From 66-474 sp040388785 (GTDB lineage Bacteria; Pseudomonadota; Gammaproteobacteria; Xanthomonadales; Rhodanobacteraceae), in contig JAZKBD010000022.1 of the NCBI GenBank assembly GCA_040388785.1, positions 6,626 through 70,625 on the forward strand: a stretch of DNA of 64,000 nucleotides. The letters are read 5' to 3'. A program made the position numbers and the translations under genes. The notes below the pieces were generated by a model. The model saw nothing but the letters and a program-made list of their open reading frames with translations, was not told the origin of the DNA and searched no databases. This document shows positions 43,865 through 53,328 of the stretch, piece by piece (position 1 is the first letter of the stretch; each line of letters starts with the position of its first letter).

Positions 43865-44111
43865 ACCGACCATGTTCGAGGCCGAGTTGGCGGATCAGAT
43901 CGCCAATCACGCGATCCGCCAGTTGTGCATCTATGAAAGCAAGCGGGGATTCAGCCTCAAGGCGTTGCCCGTCTGGAAAGACGAATTCATGACCCTGATC
44001 GGAACCGCAACCAAGGAGCCTCGCCAATACAAGTCGCTCGACCGCTTGCTCAACACCATCAAGCAGCACGGACCCTTGCCGCCGACGCTTCTGCTCGGTG
44101 AGCAAAAGTGA
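43779..44111 (+). CDS. Hypothetical protein upstream of virB2
   Basis: 110 residues. The sequence is basic at the start (KPSKSTRDGLKRRTFYLPKH) and moderately conserved-looking in the middle (FEAELADQIANHAIRQLCIY). No membrane span, no catalytic motif. I do not recognise the family. It ends 36 bases before virB2 and runs in the same direction, so it belongs to the same operon; a regulatory or relaxosome-type role is possible because of the basic N-terminus. Confidence 0.55.
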   Translation: MPHPDKPSKSTRDGLKRRTFYLPKHSRIEPTMFEAELADQIANHAIRQLCIYESKRGFSLKALPVWKDEFMTLIGTATKEPRQYKSLDRLLNTIKQHGPLPPTLLLGEQK

Positions 44112-44147
44112 TCTAACCCGCACCCCCTCACCTTCGGAGATCGACCG

Positions 44148-44498
44148 ATGATGGCGTCAACCCGCCTGGCCTCCTGCTGCTCCGTTTTTGCCCGCAACAC
44201 CGGTTACATCCGACTGATCGCCTGCCTCGCCGTCATCGCATTCAGCGCACTCTCGCCGCATCTTGCACTGGCGCAAGCGGCTGGCGGCATGGATCTGTGC
44301 ACCAAGGCCAACAGCGCACTGACGTGGATCAAGGAAGGTGTGTTCTTCATCCTGGTGGTTGCCGTGCTGGGCTCAGGCGTGATGGCCGCCTTCGGACGCA
44401 TGTCCTGGGCCACGGTGGGACAAGTGCTGATCGGGGCGATCGTGGCCGGTGTGGCCACCGAAGTCGTGACGGCGCTGTACGGCGCCGGGGGATGCTGA
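44148..44498 (+). CDS. virB2: VirB2/TrbC-type pilin
   Basis: 116 residues. A long signal sequence (LIACLAVIAFSALSPHLALA) ends with an ALAQA cleavage-like site, leaving a small mature protein with two hydrophobic helices, WIKEGVFFILVVAVLGSGVM and VGQVLIGAIVAGVATEVVTA, separated by a short basic-polar loop. This is the standard layout of the conjugative pilus subunit. The stop overlaps the virB3 start, ATGCTGA, so the two are coupled. Confidence 0.88.
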   Translation: MMASTRLASCCSVFARNTGYIRLIACLAVIAFSALSPHLALAQAAGGMDLCTKANSALTWIKEGVFFILVVAVLGSGVMAAFGRMSWATVGQVLIGAIVAGVATEVVTALYGAGGC

Positions 44499-44833
44499 GC
44501 GTGGCTTCCCGACTGCGCAGCGATCCCCTGTTCGGCGGCCTTGCACGCCCGCCGGTGCTGCTGGGCCTGCCGATCCAGGCGCTCCTTTTCATCACGTCCG
44601 GGAGTGCCGTCGCCTATCTCGTGGCCAACATGCTGCAGACCAACGTGATGTGGAAAGTCGGCGCACTCGGCTCGGGCATTGTGCTGTATGGCATCGCGCG
44701 CCTGATCTGCGCGAAGGATCCCCGCGCATTCCGGTATCTCGGACTGCAACTCAATACCAAGGCGATGCACCGCACGCGCGGTTACTGGCGTGCCGGTTCC
44801 TATTCGCCGCTGCCGCACCGCAAGCGCAGATAA
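44492..44833 (+). CDS. virB3: VirB3 inner-membrane protein
   Basis: 113 residues from ATG 44492. The N-terminus SVASRLRSDPLFGGLARPPV is the VirB3 signature (xxPLFxGxTRPP), followed by two membrane spans (LGLPIQALLFITSGSAVAYL and VGALGSGIVLYGIARLI). The end is basic. VirB3 binds VirB4 in the inner-membrane complex. The VirB4 ATG follows after nine bases. Confidence 0.85.
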   Translation: MLSVASRLRSDPLFGGLARPPVLLGLPIQALLFITSGSAVAYLVANMLQTNVMWKVGALGSGIVLYGIARLICAKDPRAFRYLGLQLNTKAMHRTRGYWRAGSYSPLPHRKRR

Positions 44834-44842
44834 GGACATTTC

Positions 44843-47260
44843 ATGCTCGCTCCCAAGCAAGGCCTCGCCAATGCGGCGCGGCCACTGGCCGACTTCATCC
44901 CGTATTCCACGCACGTCTCGAATTTCAACGTGCGCACGGTTGCCGGCGACACGCTCACGGTCATCAAACTCTCAGGTATAGCGCATGAATGCGCGGACGA
45001 TGAAGACATCCAGGGCTGGCATGACGCGCTGACCGGCCTCCTTCGCAACATCGCGACGGAAAACGTGGCGCTGTGGATGCACACCGTACGCGAAGAGCGC
45101 TCCGAATACCCGGCGGGCCCCTTCGGGAACAACTTTGCCGGGCGCCTGAACGACCACTACCGCGAGAGCCTGTCGGGTGTGCAGCTCATGGCCAACACCC
45201 ACTACGTGACGCTGTTGGTACGTGGCAAATCACCGGGCATGAAGCTGCTCCAGTTCGGCGCCAAAAAGACCGCGGCCCGCGTGCTCGAATCGATCTCGGA
45301 TGCATCGGCCGGCCTCGACGAATTGGCCGACATGGTGCTGGCCGGTTTAAGCCGGTACGCGCCGCGCCGTCTTTCGACCTACACGAGCAACGGGGTGGTG
45401 TGCTCCGAGCCGCTGGAGTTCCTCTCGTATCTCATCAACGGCGAATGGCAACGCATCGCCGTCCCGAAAGGGCGCGCCGCCTTCGGTATGGTCAGCTCGC
45501 GGGTTTCGTTTGGCGTCGATCAACTGGAAATCCGCTCGCCTACGCACGCCAAGGTGGGCGCGATCCTTGCGGCCAGTGCTTATCAGGTCGAGCGCACCGA
45601 GCCCGGCCATCTGAATGTGCTGCTCACGCTGCCGTTCCCGTTCGTGCTCACGCAATCCTTCGCGATCTATGGCCGCAACAAGGCCATGGCCGCGCTGCAA
45701 AAGCAACAGCGCCTGCTGATCAATGCCGAAGATGCCTCGGAAACACAGATCGCCGACATCAGCCAGGCCTTGGACGATCTCGCCAGCAACCGCGTGGTAT
45801 TCGGCGAGCATCACCTCAGCCTGCAAATCCTGGCCGACACGCAACGCGAATTGGTCGAGCGCCTGTCGGATGCAAGAGCCGCCCTGTCCGAGTGCGGCTT
45901 CATGGTGGCGCGTGAGGATGAGTGCATCGAAGCTGCGTTCTTTGCGCAATTGCCGGGCAACTTTCAACTGCGTCCACGACCGGCAGCGATCTCCTCCAGC
46001 AACATCGTCGGCTTCACCGGTTTCCACAATTATCCGATGGGCCGCTACGACGGGAATCAATGGGGACCGGCCATCACCCTCTTGAAAACAACATCCGGTA
46101 CGCCGTTCTACTTCAACTTTCACCTGCCGCCGAGTTCACGACGCGGCGCGGACGAAGGCGACGTCGACGAACGCGTTCCGGGACATACGCTGCTGCTCGG
46201 CCCGACCGGTGCCGGCAAAACCGTCATCCAGACCTTCATGCTGGCGCAGTGCGAGAAGTATCGCCCGACCGTGTTCACCTTCGACAAGGATCAGGGCCAG
46301 GAAATCTTCGTGCGCGCCATGGGCGGGCAGTATTCGACGCTCAGGAATGGCGTTCCGACCGGCTTCAACCCTTGCGCGCTGCCGGACACGCCCGGCAACC
46401 GTACGTTCCTGATGCAGCTCGTCAAGCGCTGCATTGCGGGAGAAGATGCACAGTTCCAGTTTTCGCCTTCGCGCGAACGCGAAGTGCACGAGGCCGTGAA
46501 GGGCCTCTACATGATGCCCTTTGAGTCGCGCCGCTTTACCGCGCTCAAGGAATTCTTCGATCCGACCGATCCGAACGGCAACGCAGCACGGTTTCGGAAA
46601 TGGTGCGCGGGCGGCTCACTCGGATGGCTGCTCGACAACGAAGTGGACACACTCGACTTCACCACTGGGCGCCATTTCGGTTTCGACGTCACGGATTTCC
46701 TCGACAACGATGAAACCCGCACCGTGACGGTGATGTACCTGTTCCATCGCATGGAGCAGTTGATCGACGGGCGCCGTTTCATCCTCAACATGGATGAATT
46801 CTGGAAGATGCTGCTCGACCCGGTCTTCGAGGGCAAGGCGCTCGATGCGGTCAAGACCTGGCGCAAGCGCAATGCGCTGGCGATCTTCGGAACGCAAAGC
46901 CCCTCCGACGTGCTGCGTTCGCGCATCAGCCGCCAGCTGATCGAACAGTGCGTCACGCAGCTCTATCTCCCCAACCCCAAGGCCGCCCGCGAGGACTACA
47001 TCGAGGGATTCAAGCTGACGGCGCGCGAATACGAAATCATCGGCAAGGACATGGTGGAGCAGAACCTGCGCGGCTTCCTGTTCAAGCAGGGCCAGAACGC
47101 CACGGTCTGCGAATTGAACCTGCGTGGCTTCGAGCAGGAATTGGCCGTGCTGTCAGGTTCCGCGGCCTCGGTGGAACTCGCCACCCGCGCCATCGCGCAA
47201 GCGGGAGAAAACCCGGATCACTGGCTTCCACTTTTCGACCAGATGAGGAGAACGCAATGA
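44843..47260 (+). CDS. virB4: VirB4 type IV secretion ATPase
   Basis: 805 residues, a normal length for the family. N-terminal part LADFIPYSTHVSNFNVRTV is typical. Walker A is LLLGPTGAGKTVIQTFMLAQ at about 451-470, with Walker B FILNMDEFWKMLLDP near 655-670 and RKRNALAIFGTQSPSDV just after it. VirB4 powers pilus assembly and substrate translocation from the inner membrane. It is coupled to virB5 by ATGA. Confidence 0.92.
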   Translation: MLAPKQGLANAARPLADFIPYSTHVSNFNVRTVAGDTLTVIKLSGIAHECADDEDIQGWHDALTGLLRNIATENVALWMHTVREERSEYPAGPFGNNFAGRLNDHYRESLSGVQLMANTHYVTLLVRGKSPGMKLLQFGAKKTAARVLESISDASAGLDELADMVLAGLSRYAPRRLSTYTSNGVVCSEPLEFLSYLINGEWQRIAVPKGRAAFGMVSSRVSFGVDQLEIRSPTHAKVGAILAASAYQVERTEPGHLNVLLTLPFPFVLTQSFAIYGRNKAMAALQKQQRLLINAEDASETQIADISQALDDLASNRVVFGEHHLSLQILADTQRELVERLSDARAALSECGFMVAREDECIEAAFFAQLPGNFQLRPRPAAISSSNIVGFTGFHNYPMGRYDGNQWGPAITLLKTTSGTPFYFNFHLPPSSRRGADEGDVDERVPGHTLLLGPTGAGKTVIQTFMLAQCEKYRPTVFTFDKDQGQEIFVRAMGGQYSTLRNGVPTGFNPCALPDTPGNRTFLMQLVKRCIAGEDAQFQFSPSREREVHEAVKGLYMMPFESRRFTALKEFFDPTDPNGNAARFRKWCAGGSLGWLLDNEVDTLDFTTGRHFGFDVTDFLDNDETRTVTVMYLFHRMEQLIDGRRFILNMDEFWKMLLDPVFEGKALDAVKTWRKRNALAIFGTQSPSDVLRSRISRQLIEQCVTQLYLPNPKAAREDYIEGFKLTAREYEIIGKDMVEQNLRGFLFKQGQNATVCELNLRGFEQELAVLSGSAASVELATRAIAQAGENPDHWLPLFDQMRRTQ

Positions 47261-47946
47261 AGGGCAAAGCATTGGCAATAGCATTGGGCATGGTATTGGG
47301 CAGCGTGGTGCTTTCCATGGCGCCGAATGCCGCACACGCCCAGGCCGTCGTGATCGACCCCGCGAACCTGCAGCAGGCCATCGTCCGCTACATGGAAATG
47401 GTCCAGCAGTTGGAGCAACTGAAGGCCCAGCTCGATGAGGCCAAACAGCAATACGCATCGATGACCGGCAGCCGGGGGCTCGGCGCGATCGACACCGAGA
47501 ACTACAACGCCCATATTCCGACGAACTGGCACGAAACCCTCGCCGCGATGCAAAACGGCGGTCAGGTCGGCGCACTCGCCAACCAGATCAAGAACGAAGC
47601 CTCCGAGCTCGGTCAGCCGCAGTTCGCCAACGTCGATGCGACGGTGATGCAGGCGTTGACCACGCACCTCAACGACGACGCCACCGCGCAGGCACTCAAC
47701 GCCCAGACCTACGACGATTCCGGCGCGCGCTTCCAGCGCCTGACCGAACTCATGAACCAGATCAACAGCACCACCGACATGAAGTCGATCGGTGAGCTGC
47801 AGGCACGCATCGAGATCGAAAACGGCATGCTCCTTAATGAACTGATCAAGCTGCAATCGATGAATGCCGTCATCGACAACAACCGCCGCGTCCAACAGCA
47901 ACAGGAAACCCAGGACGGCTACAAGCTCACCGCCGCCAAATACTGA
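47257..47946 (+). CDS. virB5: VirB5 minor pilin
   Basis: 229 residues from ATG 47257, overlapping the virB4 stop. A signal peptide (LAIALGMVLGSVVLSMAPNA) is followed by long helices: VRYMEMVQQLEQLKAQLDEA and a C-terminal coiled stretch ending LQARIEIENGMLLNELIKLQ with a short tail. This helix-rich arrangement and the place after virB4 match VirB5/TraC, which sits at the pilus tip. A small lipoprotein follows after about 20 bases. Confidence 0.85.
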   Translation: MKGKALAIALGMVLGSVVLSMAPNAAHAQAVVIDPANLQQAIVRYMEMVQQLEQLKAQLDEAKQQYASMTGSRGLGAIDTENYNAHIPTNWHETLAAMQNGGQVGALANQIKNEASELGQPQFANVDATVMQALTTHLNDDATAQALNAQTYDDSGARFQRLTELMNQINSTTDMKSIGELQARIEIENGMLLNELIKLQSMNAVIDNNRRVQQQQETQDGYKLTAAKY

Positions 47947-47966
47947 CCGAATTGGAGAACACCACG

Positions 47967-48242
47967 ATGAAACGCCCCCTGATCTTCCTCCTCGCCGCGT
48001 CCGTGGCAGCACTCTCCGGTTGCTCGCACTCCGCCGATCAAGTGCCCGATTACCACACGCTGTTGGGGAAGCAGAATCAGCCAAAACGCGATGCCGCCTT
48101 CGCCAAGTGCAACGAATCTTCGACGGCGGCAGATCGGATGACCAACCCTTGGTGCGGCGTCGCTGACAAAGCCGAAACCTGCCAGGAAGCAATGGACGCG
48201 TACAACGGCAAGCCGCCTGCGGCAGCCTGCCCCGCGAAATAA
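47967..48242 (+). CDS. EexN-like entry-exclusion lipoprotein
   Basis: 91 residues from ATG 47967 (the frame is open a few codons upstream). A lipoprotein signal ending LAASVAALSGC gives an acylated Cys at residue 19 or so. The mature part has conserved Cys pairs (AKCNESSTAADRMTNPWCGV and ETCQEAMDAY) as in EexN proteins, which block redundant transfer into cells already carrying the element. Its place between virB5 and virB6 is the usual one for eex genes. Confidence 0.7.
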   Translation: MKRPLIFLLAASVAALSGCSHSADQVPDYHTLLGKQNQPKRDAAFAKCNESSTAADRMTNPWCGVADKAETCQEAMDAYNGKPPAAACPAK

Positions 48243-48259
48243 GCGAAGGACTAATAGCC

Positions 48260-49333
48260 TTGGCCAGCGATACCCGCATTGCGCACTGGTTGCTCGACTC
48301 GATCGTCACCACGACGACGAATTACGTCAACGCCGCATCCTCGACCATGGTCGCCATCATCGGTGGAGCGGCCACGGCGCTGCTCACCATCTACGTGCTG
48401 CTGTGGGCCGTAGGGATCGCCAGCGGCCGGATCAGCGAGCCCTTCACCGACGGCGCAAAGCGCGTGATCCGCATCGTGGTCATCGTCGCCTTTGCTCTGA
48501 CCGTTGGGTTCTATCAAGGCCAGGTCGCGCGCTTCTTCCTTCGGGCGCCCAGCGCCGTCGCGGCGGATCTGGTGGCACCGGGTTCAACTTCCGGAAGTTC
48601 GCCGACGACGATCGCAGACGTTCTCGACAACGCAGAGGATCAGGGAATTCAAATTGGTGACAAAGCTTGGTCGCGGGGTAAATCGCAAGGTGGAGTTACT
48701 GGCTTCGGCGGTGTCGGCTTCTACTTCCTCGCCTTGGTGATCTGGCTGTCGGTCACGGGCCTAGTGGCACTCGCGTGCGGCATCATTTTCATGGCCTTCA
48801 TCTCCACGGCCTTGCTGCTGGCGATCGGTCCGCTCTTCATCCTGCTGGCGATCTTTCCGCAGACCCAGCGATTCTTTGAGGCGTGGCTTGGCCAAGTCGT
48901 CAATTTCGCGATCCTGTTCCTGCTGGTCGCATGCGCGATCAGCCTGTGTTTCCACTTCCTGAGTGACTACCTGACCCAGATCAACACCGATCAATGGAAT
49001 GAACTGGTCATCGACACCTTGAAGGTTTTCGGCGCGACGCTGGCCACGCTCGCCGTGCTCTTCCAAACCCGCGCGATCGCCTCCGCCCTGGGCGGTGGAT
49101 TGGCCTTGCAGACGCAGGGTGTCTTGGGACGGCTGGCCGGCGCCGGATTTCTGGCCATGGGCGTCAGTCGAGCGGTCAGCACGGGCCACTCCCACAAAGG
49201 CTGGTCTCGTGATCGCGCCGAACGGGGCCTGTCCATGACGCCCAGCGAGCGGCTCTCCCGGCATCTCATGGGGCAGAGCGCCTCAGGCCTGGTGCGCCGC
49301 ACGTGGCAAGCCCGTAACCGAACCACGATCTGA
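48260..49333 (+). CDS. virB6: VirB6/TrbL inner-membrane channel protein
   Basis: 357 residues from a TTG start at 48260, with GAAGGA nine bases upstream. Six or so membrane spans, including VAIIGGAATALLTIYVLLWA, IRIVVIVAFALTVGFY, LALVIWLSVTGLVALACGII and LLLAIGPLFILLAIFPQTQR. The periplasmic loop after the second span is Ser/Gly-rich. VirB6 forms part of the translocation channel. The C-terminal 50 residues are basic and cytoplasmic. Confidence 0.88.
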   Translation: MASDTRIAHWLLDSIVTTTTNYVNAASSTMVAIIGGAATALLTIYVLLWAVGIASGRISEPFTDGAKRVIRIVVIVAFALTVGFYQGQVARFFLRAPSAVAADLVAPGSTSGSSPTTIADVLDNAEDQGIQIGDKAWSRGKSQGGVTGFGGVGFYFLALVIWLSVTGLVALACGIIFMAFISTALLLAIGPLFILLAIFPQTQRFFEAWLGQVVNFAILFLLVACAISLCFHFLSDYLTQINTDQWNELVIDTLKVFGATLATLAVLFQTRAIASALGGGLALQTQGVLGRLAGAGFLAMGVSRAVSTGHSHKGWSRDRAERGLSMTPSERLSRHLMGQSASGLVRRTWQARNRTTI

Positions 49334-49344
49334 AGGAACACCCC

Positions 49345-49512
49345 ATGACTCATCGACTCACGCCGATCTTGCGCGGAGCCCTGCTGCTCGGCGTGCTGCT
49401 CGCTTTGGCTGCTTGCGCTTCCACCCCTGACAGGGCGCCCGATTGCCATGGCGCCTATACGCCGATCAACACCCCCGATCACTACCCCACACCGGAGAGG
49501 AAGGCGCCATGA
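49345..49512 (+). CDS. virB7: VirB7-like lipoprotein
   Basis: 55 residues, short for standard gene finding. The signal LRGALLLGVLLALAAC gives a lipobox (LAAC) with the acylated Cys at residue 24; the mature peptide is about 30 residues and Pro-rich (TPINTPDHYPTPERKAP) with a second Cys (PDCHG) that could form the VirB7-VirB9 disulfide. It lies between virB6 and virB8, where virB7 belongs, and its TGA overlaps the virB8 ATG. VirB7 anchors the outer-membrane core complex. Confidence 0.75.
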   Translation: MTHRLTPILRGALLLGVLLALAACASTPDRAPDCHGAYTPINTPDHYPTPERKAP

Positions 49513-50192
49513 ATGATTGCCCGGAAACTGTCGCCTTCCTCGATGCCGCCAAGGTATGGGAAACCGATCAGGTCGTGCGCGCGCATCGATCCGAACGCCG
49601 CGCCTGGATCTTCGCCGGCGCCGGACTTGCCATCGCACTGACCGCGGTGGTCGCGGTAGCACTGCTGACACCGCTCAAGACGGTCGAGCCCTTCGTGGTG
49701 CGGGTGGACAAGAACACCGGGGCGACGGACATCATCACCCGCCTGACTGATCAGAAAGAATCCTACAACGAGGCGATCGACAAGTATTTTCTTGCGCGTT
49801 ATGTGACCTATCGGGACTCCTACTCGAGTGCGATGGCGTACCCCGACTATGAAGCCGTTACGACCATGTCGGCGCCGCAAGTCGCGAACGCCTACTTCGA
49901 GCAGATCAAGCCGACCAATCCGCACTCGCCGACGGCCGTCTACGGCAAGGATGGCCAGGTCGACGTTTCGGTGAATGCCATCGCGTTCCTCGGCCGAGGC
50001 GTGGCCCAGGTGCGTTTCACGCGAACTGAGCGCGTACCCAATGCCCAGGACCGGATCACGCGCTGGATTGCGACGATCACCTATCGGTATCTGAATCCGC
50101 CCACGGGTGAAAAGGCCCGGCTGGTCGATCCGATCGGGTTTCAGGTAAGCGATTACCGGCTCGACCCTGAAACCGTGCCGACGGGAGGCTGA
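49509..50192 (+). CDS. virB8: VirB8 inner-membrane assembly protein
   Basis: 227 residues from ATG 49509. A short cytoplasmic stretch (VWETDQVVRAHRSERRAW) leads to one span (IFAGAGLAIALTAVVAVALL). The periplasmic VirB8 domain has PLKTVEPFVVRVDKNTGATD, DKYFLARYVTYRDSY and YRYLNPPTGEKARLVDPIGF, matching the family. VirB8 is a dimeric scaffold linking inner membrane and core complex. It follows virB7 by ATGA and precedes virB9 by two bases. Confidence 0.92.
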   Translation: MNDCPETVAFLDAAKVWETDQVVRAHRSERRAWIFAGAGLAIALTAVVAVALLTPLKTVEPFVVRVDKNTGATDIITRLTDQKESYNEAIDKYFLARYVTYRDSYSSAMAYPDYEAVTTMSAPQVANAYFEQIKPTNPHSPTAVYGKDGQVDVSVNAIAFLGRGVAQVRFTRTERVPNAQDRITRWIATITYRYLNPPTGEKARLVDPIGFQVSDYRLDPETVPTGG

Positions 50193-50194
50193 TC

Positions 50195-51187
50195 ATGCGC
50201 GCATTCTTGTCCGCCGTGTTGCTGCTCCTGCTGCTCTCCCCGATCTTTGTCTCGGCCGAGACCCTCCCGAAAGGCGGTCCATACGATGCGCGCATCAAGA
50301 CGGTCGCTTACAACGCGTCCGATGTGGTGAAGATCATCGGCCATTACGGCTACTCGACCGATATCGAGTTTGCGCCCGGCGAACAGGTGCAGAACATTGC
50401 ACTCGGCGATTCGCTGGCATGGGAAGTCGCTCCGGCGGGCTCGCATCTGTTCGTGAAGCCACGCGAGGACAACGCGGTCACGAACGCGACCGTGGTCACC
50501 AACAAGCGCGTCTACCAACTTTCGCTGGACGCACGGCATGTCGCCGGACTCACCGGTGCGCATAGTGCGGGCATGTTCTTCGAGGTGCGTTTCCGTTACC
50601 CCGACGATGCGGCGGCCTTGGCCCAAGCCCAGCGCGCCGGCGCGGATCGGGCGCGGCTCCTGGCCAAGCTCGATGCAACGCCCAAACCGATCAACTGGGA
50701 CTATTACGCTTGCGGCGAGCGCAGCTTGTGGCCATCGGAAGTTTACGACGATGGCCGGTTCACTTACTTGCGTTTCCCGAATGCGCAGGAAATCCCTGCG
50801 GTCTTCATCATCAATGCCGATGGTACCGAAAGCCTGGTCAACGGCGAAATGCGTAACGACGACTACGTCGTTCAAACTACGGCACGCAAGTTCGTCCTGC
50901 GCCGTGGCAAGTCGGTGGCCTGCATCCAGAATCGCAGTTACAACCCGCGCGGCATCGCCACGCCGACCGACACGATCAGCCCGGATGTGCAACGCACGAT
51001 TCGTGCACAAGCACCGCGCGGAAACGTGAATGCGGCGCCGACGGTGGTCACGCCTACCGCGCAGGCGACAGGCCCAGGTGCAACGTCCGCCCCGGTGCCG
51101 AACGCCAACCTGCCTCCTTCCTACATGGTGATGCCACCCCTCTCTCAAGCACCGCGTGTTGATCCTGCCCAAGGCCATTCACCATGA
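50195..51187 (+). CDS. virB9: VirB9 outer-membrane core protein
   Basis: 330 residues. A signal peptide (FLSAVLLLLLLSPIFVSA) is followed by the N-terminal beta domain (GPYDARIKTVAYNASDVVKI, FAPGEQVQNIALGD) and, after a linker, the C-terminal domain with INWDYYACGERSLWPSEVYD and TYLRFPNAQEIPAVFI, which bind VirB7 and VirB10. A Pro/Ala-rich tail ends the chain. Overlaps virB10 by 4 bases. Confidence 0.92.
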   Translation: MRAFLSAVLLLLLLSPIFVSAETLPKGGPYDARIKTVAYNASDVVKIIGHYGYSTDIEFAPGEQVQNIALGDSLAWEVAPAGSHLFVKPREDNAVTNATVVTNKRVYQLSLDARHVAGLTGAHSAGMFFEVRFRYPDDAAALAQAQRAGADRARLLAKLDATPKPINWDYYACGERSLWPSEVYDDGRFTYLRFPNAQEIPAVFIINADGTESLVNGEMRNDDYVVQTTARKFVLRRGKSVACIQNRSYNPRGIATPTDTISPDVQRTIRAQAPRGNVNAAPTVVTPTAQATGPGATSAPVPNANLPPSYMVMPPLSQAPRVDPAQGHSP

Positions 51188-52317
51188 GCGTCGATGAATT
51201 AAGCGAAGTCGCCGAGCGCGGCATCCCGCAAGTAGGCAGGCCGCGCAAACGCAACCGCTGGTTCCTGGCGATACTGGTCGCACTCGGTGTCGTACTGGTC
51301 ATCGCGTTGGCCGCGCGCGCAATGCTCGGCGCACTGGCCAACCGCAACCACACCTCGCACGTCGCAACGCTCAAGCCCAACCTGCCTGACCTGACCCGCA
51401 GCGCGTTCGACAAGCAAACCGCACCACCTCCGCCTACGGGGGGTTCGAACGTTGCGGCACCGGCCCTTTTGGGACAAACCCAGGCGCCGGACATGACGCC
51501 CGCACAAAAGGCGGCGGCGGATCTCGCCGAACGACGCAAACGTGCGCCGCTCCTGGCCATCAGCGGCAGTGCCTTGGCGAGCCAAAGCGGTGGTGGACAA
51601 GCAGCGCCAGGCCTGCCCTCACCTGCCGGATGGCAACCCAGCAACGTCGCACCGGGGCAGCCGAGTGCCCAAAGCACACTGTCCAATGCACTGACCGCTA
51701 CGCGTACCACCGAGGTCAGCGCATCGCTCTTGCCCGATCCCGACATGACGCTCACGCAGGGAATGTTCCTCGACTGCATCTTGCAGACCGCGTTGTCCTC
51801 GGAGGTGCCGGGCATGACCAGCTGCGTGCTCGCACGCAACGTCTACTCGACCAACGGCAAAGTGCTGCTGCTGGAGCGCGGCTCGCGCTTGGTCGGTCAA
51901 TACCAGGCCGCGCAACTCCACAATGGCCAGAGCCGTATCTTCGTGTTGTGGATGCGGGCCGAAACACCCGATGGCGTGATCATCAATCTCGACTCGCCCA
52001 ATACCGATGCGCTCGGGCGCTCGGGACTCGATGGCAAGGTCGACAATCACTTCTGGGCGCGTTTCGGCTCCGCACTGCTGGTGTCGGTGGCCGACGATTT
52101 GGCCTCTTCTGCCGTGCAAAACAGCAACGGCTCAAACAACAACAGCCTCACCTTCACCAACACCGCCAACTCCGCCAACAATGCCGCGGCGATCATTGTG
52201 GAGAACACGGTCAACATCCCGCCGACACTCACTAAGGCGCAAGGCGCGCACATCAACATCTTCGTCGCACGTGATCTGTACTTCGGGGATGTGTATGGAC
52301 TCACCGCAACCCGCTGA
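51184..52317 (+). CDS. virB10: VirB10 core complex protein
   Basis: 377 residues. One span near 20-45 (RWFLAILVALGVVLVIALAA) is preceded by a short basic cytoplasmic tail. A Pro/Gly/Ala-rich linker of about 120 residues follows, then the beta-barrel TrbI domain starting near 175 (LLPDPDMTLTQGMFLDCILQ), with SCVLARNVYSTNGKVLLLER and SRIFVLWMRAETPDGVIINL. VirB10 spans both membranes and senses energy from the ATPases. It overlaps virB11 by 23 bases. Confidence 0.92.
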   Translation: MSVDELSEVAERGIPQVGRPRKRNRWFLAILVALGVVLVIALAARAMLGALANRNHTSHVATLKPNLPDLTRSAFDKQTAPPPPTGGSNVAAPALLGQTQAPDMTPAQKAAADLAERRKRAPLLAISGSALASQSGGGQAAPGLPSPAGWQPSNVAPGQPSAQSTLSNALTATRTTEVSASLLPDPDMTLTQGMFLDCILQTALSSEVPGMTSCVLARNVYSTNGKVLLLERGSRLVGQYQAAQLHNGQSRIFVLWMRAETPDGVIINLDSPNTDALGRSGLDGKVDNHFWARFGSALLVSVADDLASSAVQNSNGSNNNSLTFTNTANSANNAAAIIVENTVNIPPTLTKAQGAHINIFVARDLYFGDVYGLTATR

Positions 52318-53328
52318 GGCGCCGATCCTCGAACGCTCGTCCGCGCGAGTGTGTTCGGCGGTCGAGACGTTCATGCAGCCGCTGCGCGGACTCCTCGCCC
52401 ACGATGTCACCGAAGTCGTCATCAATCGACCGGGCGAGGTGTGGACGGAAGGCCGCAAAGGCTGGCGGGTGCATGACATGCCGACGCTGACCTACGAGCA
52501 CCTGCGGACCTTCGCGACCTTGATCGCCAATTCCACGCAACAGACCATCCATGAGGGCGCGCCGCTGGTTTCGGCCGCGCTGCCGACCGGCGAACGCGTG
52601 CAGGCGATCATTCCGCCGGCCGTGCAGGCGGGCACGGTCAGCCTCACCATCCGCAAACCGTCGAAACTGCGCTTCGACTNNNNNNNNNNGAGAAAGTGAT
52701 GGTCGGCGAGGATCCGGCGCGTCCGATGGAGGATCGCCTGAGCGGCCTGCTCGCCGCGCACCGCATCCGCGAGTTTCTGGAGCTCGCCGTACGCACGCGG
52801 CAGAACATCGTGATTTCCGGGGCGACGGGCTCCGGCAAGACCACAGTGATGAAGACCCTGGTCGATCTGATCCCGCCCGAAGAACGCCTGATCACCATCG
52901 AGGATACGCCGGAGCTGGACATCCTCAAACAGCCCAACCACGTTCGGCTGTTCTACTCCAAGGATGGTCAGGGCGTGTCCAAGGCCACGCCGAAGATGCT
53001 GCTGGAAGCCTGCTTGCGCATGAAACCCGATCGCATCCTGCTGGCCGAGCTGCGTTCGGATGAAGCCTTCTACTTCATCCGCAACGTCAACTCCGGGCAC
53101 CCGGGCTCGATCACCTCGGTGCACGCGACGTCGCCGCGGTTGGCGATCGAGCAACTCATGTTGCTGGTCAAGGAATCGGTCGGCGGCGCACAGCTCTCAC
53201 GCGAGGACATCAAGCAACTGCTGTTCATGCTGGTCGATGTCGTGATCCAGTTTTCCATCGTCGACAAGGTGCGCCGCGTCACCGGAATCTACTATGACCC
53301 GCAACGCAAGCGCACCCTTCTGGGTTAG
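52295..53328 (+). CDS. virB11: VirB11 hexameric ATPase, interrupted by an assembly gap
   Basis: Reads MDSPQPAEAPILERSSARVC at the start, and the N-terminal domain continues to KPSKLRFD at 52679. A run of ten N (52680-52689) follows; the coding frame resumes as EKVMVGEDPARPMEDRLSGL. The two sides do not share a frame with exactly ten bases between, so the real gap must be 3n+2 bases. After it come Walker A NIVISGATGSGKTTVMKTLV, RLITIEDTPELDI, a DRILLAELRSDEAFYFIRNV segment and the HPGSITSVHATSP box of VirB11/GspE ATPases. It powers pilus assembly. It overlaps virD4 by 35 bases. Confidence 0.88.
52680..52689. other. Assembly gap of ten N inside virB11
   Basis: Unknown bases. The frame on either side requires a missing length of 3n+2, so ten is a placeholder and not the true size. 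Homologues suggest that a short piece between the two VirB11 domains is missing. Confidence 0.95.
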
